DNA of 64,000 nucleotides from NCBI RefSeq assembly GCF_042429235.1, contig NZ_JBHMBA010000009.1; one strand, 5' to 3'. The notes under the pieces are model-generated. The model made no database searches. It worked only from the letters and a program-made list of their open reading frames with translations, and was not told where the DNA came from. Positions 33,671-40,203 of the stretch are shown here, piece by piece. Position 1 is the stretch's first letter, and each line of letters opens with the position of its first letter. A program made the translations under genes and the position numbers. The DNA is from Arthrobacter_B citreus (lineage in GTDB: Bacteria > Actinomycetota > Actinomycetes > Actinomycetales > Micrococcaceae).

Positions 33671-34267
33671 TTATGCGTTGCGCACGTTGTCCTGGGCATC
33701 AGTGGCTTTGCTCTTTACATCGCCGGCAGCGCCCTGGCCCTCCTGTTTGACGTTCTGTGCTGCCTCGGTGGCAGTCGCCTTGACGTTTTCCATGGCTTCC
33801 TGCGCGGGTTCCTTGAGGCCCTGGGCCATTTCCTTCGCCGTATCGGTGACCTGCGTCGTCAGTGGCTCCGCCGCTGTTTTGATGTTGTCCGCGGCAACAC
33901 ATTCCTTCTCACTGGCGGGAATCAGCGAAGCCGCCAGCAGCCCCGCGCCGAAGGCAATAAGGCCGGCGGCGATGGGGTTGCCCTGCGCCTTGGCCGTAAG
34001 TTTCTGCGGCGCCTCGCCGACTGCCGAACCGGCGCGCGAAACGCCGTCGGACGCTGAACCTGTGCCGGACTGAACCTTGTCGGTCATGGAATCCGCAGCT
34101 CCCATCACTTTGTCCTTGACGCCGGATACGGCGTCCTTCAACTTGTCGGTCTGCCGCTGAACAATATGCGACGGAGTGACCTTGTCCGCCACGGCGTCCA
34201 CATTGCTTCCCAGCCGGCGGCGGGTCTCTTCAATGTCTGCCCGTATTGCATCGGGATTTTCGCTCAT
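33671..34267 (-). CDS. DUF3618-domain protein, amphipathic repeat-rich
   Basis: The 198-residue protein starts with the DUF3618 signature SENPDAIRADIEETRRRLGSN. It then continues with helical, LEA/apolipoprotein-like segments (DKLKDAVSGVKDKVMGAADS; later TAKEMAQGLKEPAQEAME) flanking one membrane segment at NPIAAGLIAFGAGLLAASLIP. DUF3618 proteins are common in actinobacteria next to holin-X and LEA-like genes, often in stress or spore loci; their function is not established. It overlaps the preceding holin-X-like gene by four bases and is the last gene of the operon. A terminator follows. Confidence 0.88.
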   Translation of the reverse strand: MSENPDAIRADIEETRRRLGSNVDAVADKVTPSHIVQRQTDKLKDAVSGVKDKVMGAADSMTDKVQSGTGSASDGVSRAGSAVGEAPQKLTAKAQGNPIAAGLIAFGAGLLAASLIPASEKECVAADNIKTAAEPLTTQVTDTAKEMAQGLKEPAQEAMENVKATATEAAQNVKQEGQGAAGDVKSKATDAQDNVRNA

Positions 34268-34683
34268 CGTAGGTCCTCATTCGGTTTAAGGGTTCCGGGA
34301 ATTTCCTGCAGGGTTTCCGACGTCTGGGGCATGCCCTTGATTTTCCGCATTTCAGTGCGTCCGCGCATGGCAAGGACCGCGGCAATGACTGCCCAGATCA
34401 CGGCCACCACCAGCCCCGACCAGCCCAACCCGATCAGGCTTCCGAGCGCCTGCCATAGGGCGATGGAAAGAAACAGGAGGACAAAGTAGCCGGCCACAGC
34501 GGCGCCGGCGTACATGCCGCCGCCTTTACCCGCACGGGTGGCGGACTGCTTCAGCTCAACCTTCGCCAGCTCCACTTCCTGGCGCATGAGCGTGGACATA
34601 TCCTGCGTCACTTGTCCCAGCAGGTCTCCCAGAGACGTACTCTCAGCCCTTGTGGGCGGCGGTTCAGGGATTTCGGTACTCAT
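34264..34683 (-). CDS. Actinobacterial holin-X family (phage holin superfamily) membrane protein
   Basis: The 139-residue protein has two hydrophobic helices (GGGMYAGAAVAGYFVLLFLSIAL and GLGWSGLVVAVIWAVIAAVLA) after a helical N-terminus (SLGDLLGQVTQDMSTLMRQEVELAKVELK). This layout matches the PF07332-type putative actinobacterial holin-X. Despite the family name, no phage gene is nearby, so a lysis role is unlikely; membrane organisation under stress is a guess. It overlaps its upstream neighbour by one base (TGATG) and its downstream neighbour by four. Confidence 0.87.
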   Translation of the reverse strand: MSTEIPEPPPTRAESTSLGDLLGQVTQDMSTLMRQEVELAKVELKQSATRAGKGGGMYAGAAVAGYFVLLFLSIALWQALGSLIGLGWSGLVVAVIWAVIAAVLAMRGRTEMRKIKGMPQTSETLQEIPGTLKPNEDLR

Positions 34684-35531
34684 CAGTGCCGACCGCCGCT
34701 AAACGGATCGCTGGCGCGGGTCCCCGACGCCGGCAGCTGATCGTCAGACACCGGTGGCCGTCCTGCAGCGTGCGTGGGTTCAGTGGCGAACGGATCGTCC
34801 ATCGCTCCCCCTGCATTAACGGTTCCCGTCCCGGCGTAGGTGGGCTGGACCGGAGGCTCGGGAGGATAGATCGTTTCGGGGGTTGTCACTGTTCCGGCAC
34901 CTGGCGCCTGTCCGCCTGTCACCTGTCCGGTCTCTGGCGCCTGTCCGGTGCCTGTCGCTTGTCCGGTGCCTGTCGCGGCCGGGCCTTCCGGCACGCCGGC
35001 GCTGAGGCCCTTGTTCAGCCTGCCGGCCAGGAAGCCCGCACCGGCAGCAATGGCAAGGAACGCGACCGGCCGCTGCCGGGCAAAGGACTTGACCTCGTCG
35101 ACCAGCGAGCCGGGGTTGCGGTTGTCGAGCCAGGATGCAACTGAGGATGAACGTTCAGCTGCCTGCCGGACCAGATCCGAAGCAACACCGGGCTGATCGG
35201 AATTCTCGGCCATGGAATGCAGCTCGCCGGCCATGGACCGAAGACCTTCAGCAACTTTCTGTTGCTGAACACCCGCCTGATGGGTGAGGTCGGTCCGCGC
35301 CTGGTCAAGCAGGTCCCTGGCGTTGGCCGTCACTTCAGAGGCAACGCCCGCGGCCTCGGACTTGACTGTTTCAGCGACGTGCTGAGCGCTTCCCGCCGCA
35401 TCCTGAGCGAGACCAGCAGACTGTTCCTTGGCAGCGCCCGCTTTGGCGGACTTTGCCTCGGATGATTGGTCCTGCGCCGTGGTTGCGGCATGACTTCCGT
35501 CTCTGGGCCACTCGTTTTCCGTCATCATCAT
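34683..35531 (-). CDS. LEA-like coiled-coil protein with Gly/Thr/Gln repeats
   Basis: I know no specific named family for this 282-residue protein. Residues 1-140 are Ala/Glu/Gln-rich and helical (AKAGAAKEQSAGLAQDAAGS; ARDLLDQARTDLTHQAGVQQ), resembling late-embryogenesis-abundant and apolipoprotein-like helices. One short hydrophobic segment (RPVAFLAIAAGAGFLAGRLN) lies at about residue 155. The tail is disordered, with tandem TGTGQA/TGQV repeats, then Pro/Gly-rich. AGGA precedes ATG 35531. It leads the operon with the holin-X and DUF3618 genes and faces a dyad operator. Confidence 0.72.
   Translation of the reverse strand: MMMTENEWPRDGSHAATTAQDQSSEAKSAKAGAAKEQSAGLAQDAAGSAQHVAETVKSEAAGVASEVTANARDLLDQARTDLTHQAGVQQQKVAEGLRSMAGELHSMAENSDQPGVASDLVRQAAERSSSVASWLDNRNPGSLVDEVKSFARQRPVAFLAIAAGAGFLAGRLNKGLSAGVPEGPAATGTGQATGTGQAPETGQVTGGQAPGAGTVTTPETIYPPEPPVQPTYAGTGTVNAGGAMDDPFATEPTHAAGRPPVSDDQLPASGTRASDPFSGGRH
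34905..34976 (+). repeat. Short tandem repeat inside the LEA-like gene
   Basis: GTCCGGTGCCTGTCGC occurs at 34943-34958 and again at 34961-34976 (18-base period), flanked by decayed copies of CTGTCCG from about 34905. It encodes the TGTGQA/TGQV peptide repeats. It is a coding microsatellite, prone to length change, and not a CRISPR. Confidence 0.75.
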
Positions 35532-35604
35532 TCTCTTTCCTGGATCGTTACGGATGAAGAATCAGAATCAGCGCCGATGAAGCAGAGCCACCGGCTCAAC
35601 CGAT

Positions 35605-35654
35605 GATAAGCACACTTACTACCATCCCGTAAAGAGGTAGTAAGTACACTTATC
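35605..35654. promoter_or_regulatory. Large dyad and direct-repeat operator between divergent stress-type genes
   Basis: The arms 35605-35623 and 35636-35654 form an inverted repeat of 19 bases each, interrupted by three unpaired bases. The inner part is the perfect ACTTACTACC/GGTAGTAAGT. The same stretch holds two copies of the 12-mer TAAG(C/T)ACACTTA at 35607-35618 and 35641-35652, spaced 34 bases start to start. It sits between the LEA-like operon (minus) and the small membrane protein gene (plus), so one regulator could control both. The remainder of the 35532-35809 gap shows no gene. Confidence 0.65.
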
Positions 35655-35809
35655 AACAGACTTTCCGGGCTGCCGGCAGGTGATCGCAGGGTGGCCCCTT
35701 TCTCACCTCCACGCCCTTGTGCAGGTTCAGGCCTGCGTGGTTTGCTGGCGACCACGATTCCCCGCCCGTCAGGAGAACCGATTCCCATTCGAAGTCAGAG
35801 GAGATTCCA

Positions 35810-36349
35810 GTGGCAGGAAACCTGCTTGCCCGATCCGTGCATGACCTCACTGCGGCAGCATGGTTCGGAGGTTCATTGATGGGCGCCATAGGCCTGAACG
35901 GCGCGGCCGCCGAGGCCAAGGACCCGGCGGAGCGTACGCGCCTTTCCAGCCTGGGATGGAAGAAATGGGCCCCGGTCCAGTCGGCCGCGATCCTCTCCCA
36001 TTTCGTAGCCGGCCTGGCGCTCATCGGCGACAACAAGGGCCGGGTGGCAAAGCAGGAGGGCGTTGGATCCTCAACCGTCTACAAAACCGGTGTCACCGTG
36101 GTGGGCGCACTGGTGACTCTCTATGCAGGCATAGTGGGGCGAAAGGTGGAGAAGTACTCCGAGGAGGGGGCCGTTGGCGCCACGGAACCGCATCCGGCCG
36201 CGTCCAAGGAGCTGAAATCGGCGCAGCGCCAGCTGAAGCTTCTGCAGTGGTCCATCCCGGTATTTTCAGGCGCCGTAATCGTCATGGGCGCGCAGCAGGG
36301 TGAGATGCAGCGGGCCACCAATGTCCTCCAGGGCCTCCTGCGCTCCTAG
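35810..36349 (+). CDS. Uncharacterised membrane protein with N-terminal AAAWFGGSLMGAIGLN motif
   Basis: The 179-residue protein starts at GTG 35810 with AGAGGAG six bases upstream. Three or four hydrophobic segments are visible: around AAWFGGSLMGAIGLNGAA, VQSAAILSHFVAGLALIG, TGVTVVGALVTLYAGIV and IPVFSGAVIVMGAQ. I recognise it only as a hypothetical found in actinobacteria, possibly of the DoxX/DUF4149-like size class. It is divergent from the LEA-like operon across the dyad at 35605-35654, suggesting a shared stress signal. Confidence 0.75.
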   Translation: MAGNLLARSVHDLTAAAWFGGSLMGAIGLNGAAAEAKDPAERTRLSSLGWKKWAPVQSAAILSHFVAGLALIGDNKGRVAKQEGVGSSTVYKTGVTVVGALVTLYAGIVGRKVEKYSEEGAVGATEPHPAASKELKSAQRQLKLLQWSIPVFSGAVIVMGAQQGEMQRATNVLQGLLRS

Positions 36350-36480
36350 GCCAGCAGCGCTTCCCGGCCGGTTTCCCCCCATCCCGGCCGGGGCGCCCCT
36401 CCCCCAGTGCGCCCGTCATTTTCGAGTTTGACCGCGTCGAAAGCTATACATCCTTCGGCGGCCATGGTTATCTTCAGACG

Positions 36481-37950
36481 ATGGGTGCCGAAGTGAACAG
36501 CAAAACGTACAGCCGCGAGCAGCGCACGCGTTACCGCCAGCGGCTGCTGGAAAACCTGGACCGCTTTGCCGGTTATCTTTCCACCGCCAAATTTGCCGAC
36601 ACCTGCAGCATCGGCCTCGAACTTGAGCTGAATCTGACGACCCAGGACTTCGCTCCCGCTCTGAGGAACGCCGCCGTCCTGGAGGAGATCGCGGATCCCG
36701 CCTTCCAGACCGAGATCGGTGCCTTCAACATCGAGATGAACCATCCCGCTCTTTCCATCAAGGGCTCCGGGCTCAGGGACCTCGAAGACTCTCTCCGGCA
36801 CCAGCTGAACCGTGCCGACACACGGGCAGCCGATGTTAAAACCGAGATCCTCATGGTCGGGATCCTGCCGACACTTCAGCCGGCGGTGCTGGAGGACAAG
36901 GAATGGCTCAGCGCGGGCAAGCGCTACGCCGCACTGAACACGTCCGTTTTGCAGGCACGCGGCGAAGACGTGCTGGTGGACCTGCCGGGCGCTGAACCAT
37001 TGTCCTTCTACGCCAAGAACATAGCTCCGGAGGCGGCGTGCACCTCGGTGCAGCTTCACCTTGAGGTTAGCCCGGAGGACTTTGCGCCGGCATGGAACGC
37101 CGCCCAGATCATCGCCGCCCCACAGGTTGCCCTGGCGGCCAACTCCCCGGTTTTCCTGGAGCACATCCTTTGGCATGAGACCCGCATCGAACTCTTCAAG
37201 CAGGCCATCGACACCCGCCCTCCCGAGATGAGGAATCAGGGTGTGCGGCCGCGGGTATGGTTCGGGGAACGGTGGATCACCTCAATTTTTGACTTGTTCG
37301 AGGAGAATGTCCGCTACTTCCCTGCGCTTCTGCCCGAGTTGTCGCGCAGCAGCGGAGGATCCACGGGAGCCGGGGCTCCCCTGCTCCCGGAGCTGCGCCT
37401 GCACAACGGAACGGTCTACCGATGGAACCGCCCCATCTATGATCCCGGGGAGCACACCCCAAACCTGCGTCTGGAGAACCGGATCCTTCCGGCGGGCCCC
37501 ACCGTGCTTGACGTTGTTTCCAACGCAGCCTTCTTTTACGGACTTGTCCACCATCTGCGCACCGCCGACCGCCCCCTCTGGAGCCGCCTGGCCTTCAAGA
37601 GTGCGGCTGATAATTTCCTCGCCTGCGCCCGTTCAGGCTTGGAAGCGACCGTCTACTGGCCCGGCATTGGGGAGACTCCTGTGGCGGAACTGATTATCCG
37701 CCACCTGATTCCACAAGCCGCGGAGGGGCTCCGCGAGCTTGGCGTGGACGACCATCTCATTGGGCGGTACTTGGATGTGATCCGGGAACGAGCCCGCACG
37801 GAGCAGAACGGCGCCTCCTGGCAAATTGCCTATCTGCGCCGGCTTGAGAGCCAGGGCATGGAACGCAGGCCCGCTCTCGCGGAAATGACGCGGCGGTACT
37901 GGGAAAACATGCACACGAACGCCCCCGTGCATGAGTGGCCGGTCGACTGA
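36481..37950 (+). CDS. Glutamate-cysteine ligase family 2 (GCS2-like) protein
   Basis: The 489-residue protein matches the long actinobacterial GCS2 type: CSIGLELELNL near residue 50 (acidic metal/ATP-binding strand), IGAFNIEMNHP, and ENRILPAGPTVLDVVSNAAFFYGL at about residue 330. The family joins carboxylates to amines using ATP. Micrococcaceae generally make mycothiol instead of glutathione, so the product may not be gamma-glutamylcysteine. ATG 36481 lacks a strong ribosome binding site. It lies alone between the small membrane protein gene and hsp20. Confidence 0.85.
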   Translation: MGAEVNSKTYSREQRTRYRQRLLENLDRFAGYLSTAKFADTCSIGLELELNLTTQDFAPALRNAAVLEEIADPAFQTEIGAFNIEMNHPALSIKGSGLRDLEDSLRHQLNRADTRAADVKTEILMVGILPTLQPAVLEDKEWLSAGKRYAALNTSVLQARGEDVLVDLPGAEPLSFYAKNIAPEAACTSVQLHLEVSPEDFAPAWNAAQIIAAPQVALAANSPVFLEHILWHETRIELFKQAIDTRPPEMRNQGVRPRVWFGERWITSIFDLFEENVRYFPALLPELSRSSGGSTGAGAPLLPELRLHNGTVYRWNRPIYDPGEHTPNLRLENRILPAGPTVLDVVSNAAFFYGLVHHLRTADRPLWSRLAFKSAADNFLACARSGLEATVYWPGIGETPVAELIIRHLIPQAAEGLRELGVDDHLIGRYLDVIRERARTEQNGASWQIAYLRRLESQGMERRPALAEMTRRYWENMHTNAPVHEWPVD

Positions 37951-38003
37951 TCCGCGCCCGCGAAAAAATCTTGCCTGTTTGGGCGTCAAAACCACTTCCG
38001 GTT

Positions 38004-38030
38004 CTGGCACTCGCATATGTCGAGTGCTAA
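38004..38030 (+). promoter_or_regulatory. CIRCE element (HrcA operator) upstream of hsp20
   Basis: The consensus is TTAGCACTC-N9-GAGTGCTAA. Here the left arm is CTGGCACTC (38004-38012), the spacer is nine bases, and the right arm GAGTGCTAA (38022-38030) is perfect. It lies about 105 bases before the hsp20 ATG. HrcA is known to repress chaperone genes through CIRCE. Confidence 0.85.
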
Positions 38031-38042
38031 TCTAATTTCATT

Positions 38043-38063
38043 CTTGAGCCGATGTGACTCAAG
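38043..38063 (+). promoter_or_regulatory. HAIR element (HspR operator) upstream of hsp20
   Basis: CTTGAGC-N7-ACTCAAG (38043-38063) matches the HspR-associated inverted repeat CTTGAGT-N7-ACTCAAG with one mismatch. It lies 12 bases downstream of the CIRCE element and about 70 bases before the start codon, so both repressors could act on the same promoter. Confidence 0.87.
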
Positions 38064-38134
38064 TTATCGACCCTTCTGAAGTTCCGAATATCGATTCGCC
38101 TGCCGAGCAGGTGGGCGTTAGGAGTTGATGACAG

Positions 38135-38734
38135 ATGGCCATGAAGTTTGATCCATTCCGCGAGCTCGACCGTATGGCAGGAGCCCTGCTGGACCCGCGG
38201 CAGCGGCTGCGGTTGATGCCGATTGATCTGTACCGCGAGGGCGACCATTACATCCTGAATGCCGATTTGCCCGGCATCGATCCCGGTTCAGTCGACGTGG
38301 ATGTGGACGGCCAGTTGCTGACCATCCGTGCAGAACGCACGATCCAAGCCGGCGACACCGTTACCTGGCTGACCCGGGAACGTGAGTCCGGTTCCTTCCT
38401 GCGCCAGCTGAACCTCGGCCAGGGAATCAATATTGAGGGCATCTCCGCGAAGTACGAGAACGGAGTCCTCAGCGTTCTGATTCCCGTCAGCGAACGGGCG
38501 AAGCCGCGCAAGATCGAGGTGTCTTCCTCCTACAAGGATTCAAACACCATCAGCGGTGAGTCCAGTTCGGAATCGGTCACCTCGTCGGCTAGTGGCTCAG
38601 GATCCTCCGGCTCAATGTCGGGTTCGGGCTCTGGCTCCGGGTCTGATTCCTGGTCCTCCGGCTCCGGGTCGTCAGGGTCGGGGTCCGGGTCTTCCGGAGC
38701 GGGCTCTTCGGGTGACCAGGGCTCCGGCATCTAG
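38135..38734 (+). CDS. Hsp20/alpha-crystallin small heat-shock protein with long Ser/Gly tail
   Basis: An ATP-independent chaperone that holds unfolded proteins. The 199-residue protein has an alpha-crystallin domain at about residues 28-128 (MPIDLYREGDHYILNADLPGI; later YENGVLSVLIPVSERAKPRKIEV). From residue 130 to the end the protein is almost only Ser and Gly with a few acidic residues. Most bacterial Hsp20s are 140-160 residues with a short I-x-I tail, so this tail is unusual, and no clear I-x-I motif is seen. Control by both HrcA and HspR is suggested by the CIRCE and HAIR sites. Confidence 0.93.
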   Translation: MAMKFDPFRELDRMAGALLDPRQRLRLMPIDLYREGDHYILNADLPGIDPGSVDVDVDGQLLTIRAERTIQAGDTVTWLTRERESGSFLRQLNLGQGINIEGISAKYENGVLSVLIPVSERAKPRKIEVSSSYKDSNTISGESSSESVTSSASGSGSSGSMSGSGSGSGSDSWSSGSGSSGSGSGSSGAGSSGDQGSGI

Positions 38735-38751
38735 GAACCCACTTAACCAGC

Positions 38752-38784
38752 GGCGGCGCCCCACCCGAAAGGTGAGGCGCCGCC
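38752..38784. terminator. Terminator between hsp20 and icd (convergent)
   Basis: GGCGGCGCC (38752-38760) and GGCGCCGCC (38776-38784) pair, with an inner CACC/GGTG stem and a GAAA-containing loop. It is 18 bases past the hsp20 stop and 25 past the icd stop, so it can serve both. Confidence 0.8.
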
Positions 38785-38808
38785 GTCGTGCGCTGAAGCG
38801 TCCGGACT

Positions 38809-40029
38809 TTAGCCCAGGCGGGTCTTCAGGTTGGCGTCAAGCTCAGCGAGGAATTCCTCGGTGGTCAGGTACGGCTGGTCCGGTCCGACCAACAGTGCCA
38901 GGTCCTTGGTCATCTTGCCGGATTCGACCGTCTTGATGACAACGTCTTCAAGGGTCTGGGCGAAGTTGGTGACCTCGGGGGTGTTGTCCAGCTTGCCGCG
39001 GTGCATCAGGCCGCGGGTCCACGCGAAGATCGAAGCGATCGGGTTCGTGGAGGTGGGCTTGCCCTGCTGGTGCTGGCGGTAGTGGCGCGTGACCGTACCG
39101 TGAGCTGCTTCGGCCTCGACGGTCTGGCCGTCCGGGGTCATCAGCACGGAGGTCATCAGGCCCAGCGAGCCGAAGCCCTGTGCCACGGTGTCGGACTGGA
39201 CGTCGCCGTCGTAGTTCTTGCAGGCCCAGACGTAGCCGCCTTCCCACTTCATCGCGGAGGCAACCATGTCATCGATCAGGCGGTGCTCGTAGGTGAGGCC
39301 GGCTGCTTCGAACTGGTCCTTGAACTCGGCGTCGAAGACTTCCTGGAACAGGTCCTTGAACTGGCCGTCATAGGCCTTCAGGATCGTGTTCTTGGTGGAG
39401 AGGTACACCGGGTAGTTCCGCTGCAGGCCGTAGGCGAAGGACGCCCGGGCGAAGTCGCGGATCGAGTCGTTGAAGTTGTACATGCCCATGGCCACGCCGC
39501 CGTCGTCACCGTAGGTGACAACCTGGGTCTTGATTTCTTCCCCGCCGTCCTTGGGGGTGTACGTCAGCGTCAGGGTGCCGGCGCCCGGAACCTTGAAGTT
39601 GGTGGCCTTGTACTGGTCGCCGTGTGCGTGGCGGCCAATGATGATCGGCTTGTTCCAGCCCGGGACCAGGCGCGGGATGTTGGAAATGATGATCGGTTCA
39701 CGGAAAACGACGCCGCCGAGGATGTTGCGGATGGTTCCGTTCGGGGAAACCCACATCTTCTTCAGGCCGAATTCTTCGACACGTGCCTCGTCCGGAGTGA
39801 TGGTTGCGCACTTAACGCCCACGCCGTGTTCCTTGATGGCGTTGGCAGCGTCGATGGTGACCTGGTCGTCAGTGGCATCACGGTTCTGGATGGAGAGGTC
39901 GTAGTACTTCAGGTCTACGTCCAGGTACGGGTTGATCAGACGGTCCTTGATGAACTGCCAGATGATGCGGGTCATCTCGTCGCCGTCGAGTTCTACAACA
40001 GAACCCACAACCTTGATTTTCTCAGCCAC
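38809..40029 (-). CDS. icd: NADP-dependent isocitrate dehydrogenase (homodimeric, eukaryote-like type)
   Basis: It converts isocitrate to 2-oxoglutarate and CO2 with NADPH formation in the TCA cycle. The 406-residue protein begins (V)AEKIKVVGSVVELDGDEMTR. Typical features are NGTIRNILGGVVFREPII, the IIGRHAHGDQYKA substrate region, RLIDDMVASAMKWEGGYVWACKNYDGDVQSD and EAAHGTVTRHYR. Length and motifs place it in the dimeric group and not the monomeric 740-residue type seen in some actinobacteria. GTG 40029 has AAGGAG six bases upstream; the frame is open 28 codons further. Confidence 0.97.
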   Translation of the reverse strand: MAEKIKVVGSVVELDGDEMTRIIWQFIKDRLINPYLDVDLKYYDLSIQNRDATDDQVTIDAANAIKEHGVGVKCATITPDEARVEEFGLKKMWVSPNGTIRNILGGVVFREPIIISNIPRLVPGWNKPIIIGRHAHGDQYKATNFKVPGAGTLTLTYTPKDGGEEIKTQVVTYGDDGGVAMGMYNFNDSIRDFARASFAYGLQRNYPVYLSTKNTILKAYDGQFKDLFQEVFDAEFKDQFEAAGLTYEHRLIDDMVASAMKWEGGYVWACKNYDGDVQSDTVAQGFGSLGLMTSVLMTPDGQTVEAEAAHGTVTRHYRQHQQGKPTSTNPIASIFAWTRGLMHRGKLDNTPEVTNFAQTLEDVVIKTVESGKMTKDLALLVGPDQPYLTTEEFLAELDANLKTRLG

Positions 40030-40144
40030 ACGATCTCCTTGTGTGTTGGTGGGCACCGGAGCATGACTTGTGGCATGACGGAGCCCGTCTTTTTGGTCTG
40101 TATTTGTGTCCAACTATGCCACAGCCCACTCGGGCCGCCCTAAA

Positions 40145-40179
40145 CCCCGGGACCGCAGATTACTCGTGCGGTCCCGGGG
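40145..40179 (-). terminator. Terminator of purH
   Basis: A perfect 13-base stem (CCCCGGGACCGCA at 40145-40157, TGCGGTCCCGGGG at 40167-40179) with a nine-base loop. On the minus strand it is followed by TTTAGGGCGG. Confidence 0.85.
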
Positions 40180-40203
40180 CGTAACGGCGGACGGGCGGCG
40201 TTC

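Noticed and set aside
34264..34683. Prophage lysis (holin) gene
   Set aside because: The family is called holin-X, but no endolysin, capsid, tail or integrase genes are in the window and the neighbours are stress-type proteins.
34905..34976. CRISPR-like short repeats
   Set aside because: The repeats are tandem, 18-base, in frame and without unique spacers; they encode a protein repeat and no cas gene is present.
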